DNA of 64,000 nucleotides, taken from assembly GCA_945861855.1 (NCBI GenBank), contig CAMAWG010000003.1, positions 1 to 64,000 of the forward strand. Reading direction: 5' to 3'. Both the position numbers and the translations under genes were made by a program. The DNA is from Rhodoplanes serenus. Lineage in GTDB: Bacteria; Pseudomonadota; Alphaproteobacteria; Rhizobiales; Xanthobacteraceae. Below the pieces are notes generated by a model, which did no database searches, was not told where the DNA came from, and saw only the letters and a program-made list of their open reading frames with translations. This document shows, one piece after another, positions 9,963 through 18,717 of the stretch; the first letter of the stretch is position 1; each line of letters begins with the position of its first letter.

Positions 9963-10385
9963 ATGATCCGCATAACCGACCAGATCAGCATCGACGAATC
10001 CGAGATCGAGGAAAGCTTCGTGCGCTCCTCCGGGCCGGGCGGGCAGAACGTCAACAAGCTCTCGACCGCGGTGCAGCTTCGCTTTGACGTGCGGCATTCG
10101 CCGTCGCTGCCGAACGACGTGGCGCTGCGGCTGATACGGCTGGGCGGCCGGCGCATCACCAAGGACGGCGTGCTGGTGCTGATCGCGCAAAGCCACCGCA
10201 CCCAGGAGCGCAACCGCGCCGACGCGCAGGCGCGACTGATCGCGCTGATCAAGGAGGCGGCGGTGAAGCCCATCCCGCGCCGCGCCACCAAGCCGCCCCG
10301 GGCCTCGAAGCAGAAGCGCCTGGAAGGCAAAAAGCGCCGCTCGGTCATAAAACACCATCGCCAGAGCAAACCGTCGTTCGAATAG
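9963..10385 (+). CDS. arfB: Alternative ribosome-rescue factor / peptidyl-tRNA hydrolase ArfB
   Basis: ArfB enters the A site of ribosomes stalled without a stop codon and hydrolyses the peptidyl-tRNA. The GGQ catalytic motif sits in SSGPGGQNVNKLSTAVQLRF at about residues 24-29. The C-terminus is a very basic tail (RASKQKRLEGKKRRSVIKHH), the part that probes the empty mRNA channel. At 140 residues it has the usual ArfB length, distinguishing it from full-length release factors. The gene begins 6 bp after pgi. Confidence 0.95.
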   Translation: MIRITDQISIDESEIEESFVRSSGPGGQNVNKLSTAVQLRFDVRHSPSLPNDVALRLIRLGGRRITKDGVLVLIAQSHRTQERNRADAQARLIALIKEAAVKPIPRRATKPPRASKQKRLEGKKRRSVIKHHRQSKPSFE

Positions 10386-10475
10386 CGGGGGCATGTCGGC
10401 TCCCGCCCTCGCGGCGGCCATATTGCGCCGATAGGCTCGGGTTTCATCCGAATCAGGCCCTCTGATCGTATCGCC

Positions 10476-12311
10476 ATGCCCGTCCGCCAGCTTTCCGAAA
10501 CCACGGTCAACCGCATCGCCGCGGGCGAGGTGGTGGAGCGCCCGGCGAGCGTGGTCAAGGAACTGGTCGAGAACGCGCTCGACGCAGGCGCCACGCGGAT
10601 CGAGATCGCGACCGACGGCGGCGGACGGCGGCTCATTCGCGTCGCCGACGACGGGACGGGAATGACCCGTGCCGACCTCGACCTCGCGGTCGAGCGCCAC
10701 GCCACCTCCAAGCTCGACGGCGACGACCTGTTGCAGATCGACACGCTGGGCTTCCGCGGCGAAGCGCTGCCGTCGATCGGCTCGGTGGCGCGGCTCACCA
10801 TCGCCACCCGTCATGCGGGCGAACCGAACGGCGAAAATTCACATGGATGGGCGATCACGGTCGATGGCGGCGCCAAGTCGGATATCAAACCCGCCGCGCT
10901 GTCCGAAGGCACCCGCGTCGAGGTCAAGGATCTGTTCTACGCCACCCCGGCACGCTTGAAATTCCTCAAGAGCGACCGCAGCGAGGCGGAAGCCGTGCGC
11001 GAGGTGGTGCGGCGGCTGGCGATGAGTCGTCCCGACGTGGCCTTCACGCTGGCCAGCGACGAGCGTCAGCCTGTGACCTGGCCCGCGGCGCTGCCGGGCG
11101 CGGCCGGACGTCTGGCCCGGCTCGCCGACATTCTCGGCGCGGAATTCCGCTTGAACGCGGTCGAGGTTAGCGCCTCGCGCGACGGCACCGTGGTCGAGGG
11201 CTACGCCGGGCTGCCGACGCACAGCCGCGCCAATTCGCTCGGCCAGTATCTGTTCGTCAACGGCCGCCCGGTCCGCGACAAGCTCCTGATCGGCGTCATC
11301 CGCGGCGCCTATGCCGACTACCTGCCGCGCGACCGGCATCCCGTGGTGGCGCTGTTCGTGACGCTGCCGCCGCGCGAAGTGGACGTCAACGTGCACCCGG
11401 CCAAGACCGAGGTGCGGTTTCGCGACAATGCCCTCGTGCGCGCGCTGCTGATGCACGCGCTGAAGGAGGGGCTTGCCCGCGACGCCCAGCGCGCCGCCAC
11501 CAACGGCGGCACCGCGACCATCGCGGCGTTCCGCCCGGCCGCCCTGCCCCGGCGCGGCAATTTCGACTGGCGGCGCTCGCCGTCGCGGCCGCTTGCCCCG
11601 CGAGGCGCAGTCGCGGCATGGACGGCGCCCGGCACCGGATTCGGGGAGGCGGCCCAGGCTGTGTTCGATGTCGGTGGCGCTGCCGCCACCGCCCGCGTCG
11701 AATTGGCCGAGCCCGCGCCCGACCTGCTCGACCGGCCGCTCGGCGCCGCCCGCGCCCAGGTGCATGACACCTACATCGTGGCGCAGACGCGCGACGGTCT
11801 GGTCATCGTCGACCAGCACGCGGCCCACGAGCGGCTCGTTTACGAGCGCATGAAGTCCGCGCTCGGCAAGAGCGGCGTCGCCCGCCAGATCCTGCTGATC
11901 CCCGAGATCGTCGAACTCGACGCGGCCGACGTCGAGCGGCTGCTCTCGCGCGTGGACGAATTGAGCCGCTTCGGCCTCGCCCTCGAGCCGTTCGGCCCCG
12001 GCGCCGTCGCCGTCCGCGAGACGCCCTCCATGCTGGGGGAGATCGACGCAGCCGCGCTCACCCGCGACCTCGCCGAGCATCTCGCCGAATGGGACGAGGC
12101 TTTGCCGCTGGAACGCCGCCTGATGCACGTCTCCGCCACCATGGCCTGCTACGGCTCGGTGCGGGCCGGACGGAGGCTCAAGCCCGAGGAGATGAATGCG
12201 CTCCTTCGCGAGATGGAGGCGACGCCCAACTCCGGCCAGTGCAATCACGGCCGGCCCACCTATGTCGAACTGAAGCTCACCGACATCGAGCGGCTTTTTG
12301 GCCGGCGCTAA
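10476..12311 (+). CDS. mutL: DNA mismatch repair protein MutL
   Basis: MutL couples MutS mismatch recognition to strand incision. The N-terminal GHKL ATPase shows [44 protein letters not shown] and [16 protein letters not shown]. The C-terminal dimerisation domain has [12 protein letters not shown], which fits the DQHA(x)2E(x)4E metal site of endonuclease-type MutL, and QCNHGRPT near the end, a variant of the zinc-binding CPHGRP block. So this MutL is predicted to be a nicking endonuclease, as in bacteria that lack MutH. The linker at about residues 345-415 is Pro/Ala-rich. The protein has 611 residues; the ATG at 10476 starts the conserved N-terminus directly. Confidence 0.97.
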   Translation: MPVRQLSETTVNRIAAGEVVERPASVVKELVENALDAGATRIEIATDGGGRRLIRVADDGTGMTRADLDLAVERHATSKLDGDDLLQIDTLGFRGEALPSIGSVARLTIATRHAGEPNGENSHGWAITVDGGAKSDIKPAALSEGTRVEVKDLFYATPARLKFLKSDRSEAEAVREVVRRLAMSRPDVAFTLASDERQPVTWPAALPGAAGRLARLADILGAEFRLNAVEVSASRDGTVVEGYAGLPTHSRANSLGQYLFVNGRPVRDKLLIGVIRGAYADYLPRDRHPVVALFVTLPPREVDVNVHPAKTEVRFRDNALVRALLMHALKEGLARDAQRAATNGGTATIAAFRPAALPRRGNFDWRRSPSRPLAPRGAVAAWTAPGTGFGEAAQAVFDVGGAAATARVELAEPAPDLLDRPLGAARAQVHDTYIVAQTRDGLVIVDQHAAHERLVYERMKSALGKSGVARQILLIPEIVELDAADVERLLSRVDELSRFGLALEPFGPGAVAVRETPSMLGEIDAAALTRDLAEHLAEWDEALPLERRLMHVSATMACYGSVRAGRRLKPEEMNALLREMEATPNSGQCNHGRPTYVELKLTDIERLFGRR

Positions 12312-12355
12312 CGGCGCGGGCCATGTTAAAGTGAGGCTTTCCGCCGGAGGCCGTC

Positions 12356-13333
12356 ATGTCCCGTATCTCCCTTGCCCTCGCCTGCTTCGCGCTCTCGTCG
12401 CTGCCCGCACCTTCATCCGCGCAGGACTATCCCAACCGGCCGATGACCATGGTGGTGCCGTTCGCCGCCGGCGGTGCGGTCGATGTGCTGGGCCGCACGC
12501 TTGCCGCGCGCGCCGCAGAGATCCTCGGCCAGCAGATCGTGATCGAGAACGTCGGCGGCGCCGGCGGCATGAACGGCGCCAATCGCATCGCCAAGGCCGC
12601 GCCCGACGGCTACCAGTTCGTGCTCGGCAGCGTCGGCACCCACGCGCAGAACCAGTGGCTCTACAAGCGTCCCGCCTATGACGCGTTGAAGGACTTCGAG
12701 CCGGTTATCCTGGTCGGAGAGACGCCGCTGCTGCTGGTGATCCGCAAGGATTTTCCGGGCAACAACCTGCAAGAGTTCATCGCCCACGGCAAAGCCCATC
12801 CCGGCGAACTCAAGTTCGGCTCGGCCGGCGTCGGTTCGGCAATCCACATAGGCTGCGTGCTGTTCAACGCCGCAGCCGGCATCAACGCAACGCACATTCC
12901 CTATCGCGGCGGCGCGCCGGCCATGCAGGATATCATCGCCGGGCGCATCGACTACGGCTGCAATATCATCACCAGCGCCTATCCGCAGGTGCGCGACCAG
13001 TTGGTGAAGGCGCCGGCGCTTCTGGCCTCCAAACGCGCGGCGCTCCTGCCCAACCTGCCCACCGCACAGGAGCAGGGCATGGCCGGTTTCGACGCCGGGA
13101 GCTGGAACGTCATTTTCATGCCCAAAGGCACGCCGGAGCCGATCGTCCGCAAGCTCAACGCGGCGATGAGCGAGGCCATGGAATCGCCGGACACCGCAAA
13201 GCGGCTCATCGCCATCGGGATCGATATTCCGCCCAAGGACCGCCGAAGCCCGGCCTACGCGGCAGGCTTCGTCGAGCGGGAGATCAGGAAATACGAAGCG
13301 CCGATCAAGGCCAGCGGACTGGCGATTGAATAG
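12356..13333 (+). CDS. TctC/Bug-family solute-binding protein (copy 1)
   Basis: This is a periplasmic binding protein of the tripartite tricarboxylate transporter (Bug) family. The 325-residue product has a signal peptide (LALACFALSSLPAPSSAQ), followed directly by YPNRPMTMVVPFAAGGAVD, the N-terminal family block, and later APDGYQFVLGS and AHPGELKFGSAGVGS. These proteins bind carboxylates or other small acids through water-mediated contacts. The gene is the first of three tandem paralogues, and neither TctA nor TctB permease genes lie near it. The ligand cannot be deduced. Expansion of orphan tctC genes is common in Bradyrhizobium-type and Bordetella-type genomes. Confidence 0.9.
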   Translation: MSRISLALACFALSSLPAPSSAQDYPNRPMTMVVPFAAGGAVDVLGRTLAARAAEILGQQIVIENVGGAGGMNGANRIAKAAPDGYQFVLGSVGTHAQNQWLYKRPAYDALKDFEPVILVGETPLLLVIRKDFPGNNLQEFIAHGKAHPGELKFGSAGVGSAIHIGCVLFNAAAGINATHIPYRGGAPAMQDIIAGRIDYGCNIITSAYPQVRDQLVKAPALLASKRAALLPNLPTAQEQGMAGFDAGSWNVIFMPKGTPEPIVRKLNAAMSEAMESPDTAKRLIAIGIDIPPKDRRSPAYAAGFVEREIRKYEAPIKASGLAIE

Positions 13334-13412
13334 GCGACATTCCGGCGCGACATAGCGCGCTTGACCTGCGGCGCCGCGGCGGCAAGTCTCCACTGCCAGG
13401 GAGAAACCGACC

Positions 13413-14393
13413 ATGCACAAGACCATCCTCTCGATCGCCGCCGCAGTCGCGTTCGCCGCGCTCACCAGCCCGGCAGTCGCCCAGGAATGGCCCAACCGTC
13501 CGGTCACGGTGGTCGTGCCCTTTGCCGCGGGCGGGCCGGTCGACACGGTCTCGCGCATCATCGCGGCGCGCCTGAGCGAAATCCTCGGCCAGCAGATGGT
13601 GATCGAGAATGTCGGCGGGGCCGGCGGCCTGACTGGCACCGTCCGCGTCGCCAAGGCCGCGCCTGACGGCTACACCGTGCTGCTCTCCGGCACCGCCGTG
13701 CTCTCGCAGAACCCGACCTTCCGCAAACAGCCGCCCTACGACCCGCTCGCCGACTTCGTGCATGTGGCGCTGTTCGCGGATTCGGCGCGAGTGCTGATCG
13801 CGCGCAAGGACTTTCCGCCGAACAATTTCAAGGAGTTCATGGCCTACGTGAAGGCGAACCAGGGCACCCTGCAATACGGCTCGGCGGGCGCGGGCTCCGG
13901 CTCGCACACCTGCGCCATCCTGCTCGACGGCGCGATGGGCGCCAAGGTCACCCACGTGCCTTACCGCGGCGCCGGCCCCGCCATGCAAGACCTGGTCGGC
14001 GGTCGCATCGACTACATGGCCGAGCAGATTTCAACCGCCACGCCGCAGATCAAGGCCGGCACGGTCAAGGCCTATGCGACATTCGGCCTCGACCGCGGCC
14101 CCGGACTTGAGAGCATCCCGACCGCGGAGGAACTCGGCGTCAAGGGCCTCGACTGCGGTGCCTGGAGTTCGTTCTCGTTCCCCAAGGGCACGCCGGAGGC
14201 GATCGTGCAGCGCCTGGCAAAGGCGTCGAGCGACGCCATCGACACGCCGGCGCTGATCGAGCGGTTCAAGCAGATCGGCGTCGTGGTCACCGCGAAGGAC
14301 CGCCGCTCGCCGGAATATCTGACGAAGTTCGTCAAATCCGAGATCGAGCGCTGGGTGGCGCCGATCAAGGCGAGTGGCGTCTCCCTCGATTGA
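13413..14393 (+). CDS. TctC/Bug-family solute-binding protein (copy 2)
   Basis: This paralogue of the preceding gene has 326 residues. It has a signal peptide (SIAAAVAFAALTSPAVAQ) and the same opening block (WPNRPVTVVVPFAAGGPVD), then QQMVIENVGGAGGLTG, APDGYTVLLSG, VPYRGAGPAMQDLVGGRIDY and the C-terminal KDRRSPEYLTKFVKSEIERW. A GGGAG ribosome-binding site lies about 10 bp before the ATG. It starts 79 bp after copy 1. It diverges from copies 1 and 3 in the ligand-facing segments (for example GSGSHTCAILLDG), so its ligand may differ. Confidence 0.9.
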   Translation: MHKTILSIAAAVAFAALTSPAVAQEWPNRPVTVVVPFAAGGPVDTVSRIIAARLSEILGQQMVIENVGGAGGLTGTVRVAKAAPDGYTVLLSGTAVLSQNPTFRKQPPYDPLADFVHVALFADSARVLIARKDFPPNNFKEFMAYVKANQGTLQYGSAGAGSGSHTCAILLDGAMGAKVTHVPYRGAGPAMQDLVGGRIDYMAEQISTATPQIKAGTVKAYATFGLDRGPGLESIPTAEELGVKGLDCGAWSSFSFPKGTPEAIVQRLAKASSDAIDTPALIERFKQIGVVVTAKDRRSPEYLTKFVKSEIERWVAPIKASGVSLD

Positions 14394-14427
14394 GCAGCAA
14401 TTCCTGAAACGCATGATGGAGCAATCG

Positions 14428-15408
14428 ATGACGATGACGAGAATGGCGCTCGCCGCCGGTGCGGCTCTGGTGGCTTTGACCGCGACGGCGCCCGCGCAGG
14501 ATTGGCCGACGCGGACCATCACGCTCGTCATCCCGTTCGCGGCCGGCGGCGGAATTGACGCCAGCGCCCGCTTGCAGGCGCTGGTGCTGGGCGAAATCCT
14601 GGGACAGACGATCGTGGTCGAGAATGTCGGCGCGGCGGCAGGAACCATCGGCAGCGGGCGCGTCGCCAAGGCCGCGCCCGATGGCTACACGTTCATGGTC
14701 GGAAACTCCGGGACCCACGTCTACAGCCAATCGCTCTACAAGAAGAAACCATACGACTCGGCCGAGGATTTCGAGCCGGTCGGGATGGTGACGGATTCAC
14801 CCCGCCTCCTCGTCGCCCGCAAGGGCCTGCCGGTGAACAACCTGCAAGAGCTGATCGCTTACATGAAGGCGAACCAGGCGACGATGCAGTACTCATCGGC
14901 CGGCGTCGGTTCCGGCACGCATTTGCCCTGCGCGCTGCTGAACCACACCTTGGGCGTCAACGTCACCAACGTACCTTACCGCGGCGAGGGTCCGGCGTTG
15001 CAGGACGTGATCGGCGACCGCATCGACTACATGTGCACCACCATCCAAAGCGGAGCGGTGCAGGCGAAGCAGGGGACGGTGAAGGGCATCGCCGTGATGG
15101 CGCCGCGCCGTGCCGCGATCGTCCCGAACATCGCCACCACCGGCGAGCAAGGGCTCAAGGACGTCGAAGCCACGGTGTGGAACGGGTTCTTCTTCCCGAA
15201 GGGCACGCCCAAGCCGATCGTCGACAAGATGCACAAGGCGATCGAGACCATGATCGCCCGGCCCGACGTCCGGCAAAAGCTGGAGGCGCTCGGCCTGGAA
15301 ATCCTGCCGCCGGAGCAGCGCACGCCGGCCTATCTCGCGAAATTCCTCAAGGCTGACGTCGAGCGCTGGGGCAAGGTCATCAAGGCTGCCGGCATCAGTG
15401 TGGATTGA
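14428..15408 (+). CDS. TctC/Bug-family solute-binding protein (copy 3)
   Basis: This is the third tandem TctC paralogue. The track starts it at 14374, inside copy 2, but the ATG at 14428 has GGAG 6 bp upstream and gives 326 residues, the same length as its neighbours, with a normal signal peptide (MALAAGAALVALTATAPAQ). Family blocks are WPTRTITLVIPFAAGGGID, QTIVVENVGAAAGTIG, APDGYTFMVG, VPYRGEGPALQDVIGDRIDY and PEQRTPAYLAKFLKADVERW. It is 34 bp downstream of copy 2, so the two are probably cotranscribed. An inverted repeat follows the stop codon. The ligand is unknown. Confidence 0.9.
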   Translation: MTMTRMALAAGAALVALTATAPAQDWPTRTITLVIPFAAGGGIDASARLQALVLGEILGQTIVVENVGAAAGTIGSGRVAKAAPDGYTFMVGNSGTHVYSQSLYKKKPYDSAEDFEPVGMVTDSPRLLVARKGLPVNNLQELIAYMKANQATMQYSSAGVGSGTHLPCALLNHTLGVNVTNVPYRGEGPALQDVIGDRIDYMCTTIQSGAVQAKQGTVKGIAVMAPRRAAIVPNIATTGEQGLKDVEATVWNGFFFPKGTPKPIVDKMHKAIETMIARPDVRQKLEALGLEILPPEQRTPAYLAKFLKADVERWGKVIKAAGISVD

Positions 15409-15416
15409 GCTTGCTT

Positions 15417-15443
15417 CCCTCTTCCGCTTTGGCGGGGAGAGGG
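15417..15443. terminator. Hairpin between convergent tctC copy 3 and rsmD
   Basis: The sequence CCCTCTTCCGC-TTTG-GCGGGGAGAGGG folds into a stem of about ten pairs with one bulge and a short loop. It lies in the 46-bp gap between two convergent genes, where it could end transcription from both sides. No clear T-run follows on either strand, so the call rests on symmetry and position only. Confidence 0.4.
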
Positions 15444-15454
15444 AACGCGGCGCC

Positions 15455-16009
15455 TCATGACGCACGCAAGAATATCAACCGCGTGTCGCCGTAGTCGCGC
15501 CGCTCGATCTCCTCGAACCCGGCCGGCGGCGCGAACACCGCATCCGCCGCCTCCTCGACCACGATCAGCGCGTCGGGCGCGAGCCAGCCGCCGTCGCGGG
15601 CCGAGATGAGCGCCCGCTCCGCCAGGCCCTTGCCATAGGGCGGATCGAGTAACACCAGCGAAAACGACTCCATCGGATGCGCCGGACCGAGCCTCGTCGC
15701 GTCGCGGCGATAGACCTTGGTCGCGCCGCCGGCGCCCAGCGCATCGACGTTGCCGCGCAGGAGCGCGCGCGCCTCGGCGCCGTCATCGACAAACAGCACG
15801 AAACCCGCCCCGCGCGACAGCGCCTCGAGGCCGAGCGCGCCGGTGCCGGCGAACAGGTCGAGCACGCGGGCGCCCTCGGCCGGATCGCCGTAGGAATGGG
15901 TCAGGATGTTGAACAGCGCCTCGCGCAGCCGGTCGGCGGTCGGGCGGATCGCCTGCGACTTCGGCGCCGACAGCGTACGCCCGCGAAACCGGCCGCCGAC
16001 GATGCGCAT
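15455..16009 (-). CDS. rsmD: 16S rRNA (guanine(966)-N2)-methyltransferase
   Basis: RsmD methylates G966 of 16S rRNA during assembly of the small subunit. The 184-residue product starts with [13 protein letters not shown], then RPTADRLREALFNIL, the SAM-binding block VLDLFAGTGALGLEALSRGA and the catalytic DPPY in LLDPPYGKGL. All are diagnostic of RsmD. Its ATG overlaps the TGA of rluB by one base (TGATG), so the two rRNA-modification genes are translationally coupled. Confidence 0.95.
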   Translation of the reverse strand: MRIVGGRFRGRTLSAPKSQAIRPTADRLREALFNILTHSYGDPAEGARVLDLFAGTGALGLEALSRGAGFVLFVDDGAEARALLRGNVDALGAGGATKVYRRDATRLGPAHPMESFSLVLLDPPYGKGLAERALISARDGGWLAPDALIVVEEAADAVFAPPAGFEEIERRDYGDTRLIFLRAS

Positions 16010-17211
16010 CAGCGATCCCGCCGGCCTTTATGGGGGCGACCGCCGCCGCTCCGTGGCAGTGGTCTGTCTCCGCGGCGCGGCGGCTTCCGTTCGCCATCAC
16101 CCTGCGGCGGACGGTGTGGCCCGCCCTTCCCAGACCGGCCCTGGCGGGCCGGCGCATTTTCGTTCCGGACTCGGCGCGGCCCGGCATCGGCGGAAAAGCG
16201 GCTCGCCTTGCCCGGGCTTCGGTCCGGCGCACCACGGCGGTGGCCGCCCTTAGTGGCTCGCGGCGCTTGGGGAGGCCGCGCCACGGCGCGCGCCTCCAGT
16301 TGGCGGGGCGCCGCCCTCACGACGGGTGCCTCCCGCTCCAACAGCGGCCCGGAGAAATCCGCGCCGGCGACGGCGGCGATGCGTTCGCCGATCTGCTCAC
16401 GCAGCGCCCGGGTCTTGACCTCCTCCACCGCACCGTCCGGGAGATCGCCGAGCTGGAACGGCCCGTAGGAAACGCGGATCAGCCGGTTCACCGCGAGGCC
16501 AAGATGCCCGAGCACGTTGCGGATCTCGCGGTTCTTGCCCTCTCGCATGGCAAAGGTCAGCCAGACGTTGGAGCCCTGCTCGCGGTCCAGCACCGCCTCG
16601 ATCGCGCCGTAGCGGATGCCGTCGACCTCGATGCCGTCGCGCAGCCCGTCGAGCTGCGCCTGGGTGATCTTGCCGTGCGCGCGCACCCGATACCGCCGCA
16701 GCCAGCCGGTCGCGGGCAGCTCCAGCGCGCGGGCGAGCCCGCCGTCATTGGTGAGCAGCAGCAGGCCCTCGGTGTTGAGATCGAGCCGGCCGATGCTCAC
16801 CACCCGCGGCATGTCCTTCGGCAATGCGCCGAAGATGGTGGGCCGGCCGTGGGTGTCGGCAAAGGTGGTGACGAGGCCGCGCGGCTTGTGGAACAGGAAC
16901 AGCCGCGTGCGCTCCTTCTGCGGCAGCGGCTTGCCGTCCACCGCGATCTTGTCCGCCGCCGTGACGTTAAGCGCCGGCGACCGGATCACCGAGCCATTGA
17001 CCGATACCCGGCCCGCCTCGATCCAGGCCTCGGCCTCGCGCCGCGAGGCAAGCCCCGCCCGCGCCATCACCTTGGCGATGCGCTCGGCCTCCTTTGGAGG
17101 CGGCAGGGGTAAGTCCACCTCCGGCTTCGGTAGCACGGTCTTGAGCCGCTTGCCGCGGAACGGACGGCCGCGATGATGGCCGGGGCCGCTCTTTTGGTTG
17201 TTATCGTTCAT
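16009..17211 (-). CDS. rluB: Pseudouridine synthase, RluB/RsuA family, with long basic C-terminal tail
   Basis: The protein has an S4 RNA-binding domain at about residues 45-90 ([20 protein letters not shown]) followed by the RsuA-type catalytic domain, in which [17 protein letters not shown] carries the active-site Asp. RluB-type enzymes make pseudouridine in helix 80-89 of 23S rRNA; the exact target here is inferred. Residues 1-40 and about the last 110 are very rich in Arg, Pro, Gly and Lys and look disordered, making the protein 400 residues against about 250-290 for the core family. Such RNA-binding tails are usual in alphaproteobacterial members. Confidence 0.88.
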   Translation of the reverse strand: MNDNNQKSGPGHHRGRPFRGKRLKTVLPKPEVDLPLPPPKEAERIAKVMARAGLASRREAEAWIEAGRVSVNGSVIRSPALNVTAADKIAVDGKPLPQKERTRLFLFHKPRGLVTTFADTHGRPTIFGALPKDMPRVVSIGRLDLNTEGLLLLTNDGGLARALELPATGWLRRYRVRAHGKITQAQLDGLRDGIEVDGIRYGAIEAVLDREQGSNVWLTFAMREGKNREIRNVLGHLGLAVNRLIRVSYGPFQLGDLPDGAVEEVKTRALREQIGERIAAVAGADFSGPLLEREAPVVRAAPRQLEARAVARPPQAPRATKGGHRRGAPDRSPGKASRFSADAGPRRVRNENAPARQGRSGKGGPHRPPQGDGERKPPRRGDRPLPRSGGGRPHKGRRDR

Positions 17212-17221
17212 CGTTAGAGCT

Positions 17222-17312
17222 CGTCATGCCCGGCTTTATGCCGGGCATCCACGCCCTTATACAAGCAAAGCAGATAAAAGCGTGGATGGCCGGGACAAGC
17301 CCGGCCATGACG
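17222..17312. repeat. Nested palindromic intergenic repeat
   Basis: Two 32-bp arms (17222-17253 and 17281-17312) are near-perfect inverted copies, CGTCATG...CATCCACG against CGTGGATG...CATGACG, separated by 27 bp. Each arm holds its own hairpin: GCCCGGC-TTTAT-GCCGGGC and GGCCGGG-ACAAG-CCCGGCC. The layout and wording match the palindromic elements scattered between genes in Bradyrhizobium- and Rhodopseudomonas-type genomes (from memory, not searched). It fills nearly the whole 111-bp gap between the divergent genes rluB and tadA and ends at the tadA ribosome-binding site. Confidence 0.85.
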
Positions 17313-17322
17313 GAGAACCACC

Positions 17323-17763
17323 TTGCCGTCCTTCATGGAACTGGCGCTGGACGAGGCGCGCAAGGCGCAAGGCTCGGATGAGGTGCCGATCGGCTGCGTG
17401 ATCGTGCGCGATGGCGTAGCGATCGCGGCGGCGGGCAACCGCACGCTGAGGGATCGCGATCCGACCGCGCATGCCGAGATCGTTGCGATCCGCGCCGCCT
17501 GCCAAGAACTTGGCTCGGAGCGCCTCACCGGATGCGACCTGTATGTGACGCTCGAACCCTGCGCCATGTGCGCGGCGGCGATCTCGTTCGCGCGCATCCG
17601 CAGGCTCTATTACTCCGCGCCCGACCCCAAGGGCGGCGCCGTGGACAGCGGCGTGCGCTTCTTTGCGTCGCCAACCTGCCATCACCGGCCGGAAGTCTAT
17701 GGCGGTATCGGCGAAGCCCAATCCGCCACGCTGCTGCGAGAATTCTTCGAGGCCAGGCGTTAA
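17323..17763 (+). CDS. tadA: tRNA-specific adenosine-34 deaminase
   Basis: TadA converts A34 of the tRNA-Arg(ACG) wobble position to inosine. The zinc site is visible as the HAE motif (DPTAHAEIVAIRAA, about residue 50) and PCAMC (about residue 80). The track start is a TTG at 17323, and GGAG sits 7 bp before it, while the ATG at 17335 would have the same site 19 bp away. The TTG start is therefore preferred, giving 146 residues, a normal size. The upstream palindromic repeat occupies most of the presumed promoter region. Confidence 0.93.
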   Translation: MPSFMELALDEARKAQGSDEVPIGCVIVRDGVAIAAAGNRTLRDRDPTAHAEIVAIRAACQELGSERLTGCDLYVTLEPCAMCAAAISFARIRRLYYSAPDPKGGAVDSGVRFFASPTCHHRPEVYGGIGEAQSATLLREFFEARR

Positions 17764-17766
17764 GCG

Positions 17767-18696
17767 TCACGCCTCGACGGGCTTCTGGCTGTCCTCGTCG
17801 CAGCCGTTGCGGAACCCGTGCTGCGTGAAGGTCACGGCGACATTGTTGGGCGTGGCACCCGCGACCTCGATGCGGTGGCAGAACTCGAAATAATGCGGCT
17901 TGGTGTCCTCGAAAATGTCCTCGTAGGTCGCACGCCCCCAGATGTAGATCTGCAGGCGCTCCTCGATCGCGCCCTGGATGTCGCGCATGGGGATGAGCAC
18001 GGTGCCCAGCTCCGCCTTGCCGCTTGGCCCAAGAAACAGCCGCTCCGGCGCCCGGACATAGGCGTAGGGAAAGTCGACCGGCAGTTCGCCGTGCGACGCC
18101 TTCCAGTTGGTGCCGATGCGGAGGTTACGGGTCGGCGTGCTGCCCGCATTCGCCCAGATCGGGCTGATCCTGACGTTATCGCCGGCCGCGCTCCAGCCGA
18201 GCGAGCCGAGATAGACGAAGGCACGCTGCCCGGCGGTGATGTTGCGCTCAGCGAGCGACGCCGACCGCCGCATCGCCCGCAGCCCGAGCCCCAGATAGAA
18301 CGCCTGCAGCATGAAGGCGATCGCCAGGAAGGCCCCGATCGCGACCAGCAGCGCGGCAAACATCAGGAACTGATCGCTCAACGCCGCCCGTTCGTCGCGC
18401 TCCCTCCGCTCGGCGTCGAACTGGGCCTCGGTCTTGGGGGACGGCACGACCCTGACCGCGAGCGGCGGATCGACGATCTGGACCGGAACCGGCCCCTGGG
18501 CTGCGGGCGGCTGGGCGTCCGCGGGAGCGACCTGCGGCGCGTCGGGCGGCGCTTGAACTTGCCCCTGTCCCTGGGTGACCGGAGGCTGGCGGGTCTGCGC
18601 ACCCGAATCTCCGGCAGCCAGCAGCGCCAGAGCCATTCCAAGGCACGCGCAAAAAACCCGCAACATGTTACAAACGCCCCGCACCGCCCCCCTCAT
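17767..18696 (-). CDS. Hypothetical membrane protein with signal peptide and Pro/Gln-rich linker
   Basis: No family was recognised with confidence. The 309-residue product has an N-terminal signal sequence (LRVFCACLGMALALLAAG), a Pro/Gln/Ala-rich linker of roughly 55 residues, one strong transmembrane segment (MFAALLVAIGAFLAIAFMLQAFYLGLGL) and a C-terminal soluble domain with AFVYLGSLGWSAAGDNVRISPIWANAGSTPTRNL. That last pattern, a modified strand followed by ISP.W.N.G.TP, resembles proteins annotated only as hypothetical in Rhizobiales. An ATG at 18666 is an alternative start nearer the signal peptide. It ends 3 bp from the convergent tadA. Confidence 0.75.
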   Translation of the reverse strand: MRGAVRGVCNMLRVFCACLGMALALLAAGDSGAQTRQPPVTQGQGQVQAPPDAPQVAPADAQPPAAQGPVPVQIVDPPLAVRVVPSPKTEAQFDAERRERDERAALSDQFLMFAALLVAIGAFLAIAFMLQAFYLGLGLRAMRRSASLAERNITAGQRAFVYLGSLGWSAAGDNVRISPIWANAGSTPTRNLRIGTNWKASHGELPVDFPYAYVRAPERLFLGPSGKAELGTVLIPMRDIQGAIEERLQIYIWGRATYEDIFEDTKPHYFEFCHRIEVAGATPNNVAVTFTQHGFRNGCDEDSQKPVEA

Positions 18697-18717
18697 GCGA
18701 ACCGTGCCGGCCCCGTA

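Noticed and set aside
17818-18717. N-terminal 300 codons of the 574-residue plus-strand ORF
   Set aside because: Antisense to the membrane protein at 17767-18696; only the part from the ATG at 18718 has family motifs.
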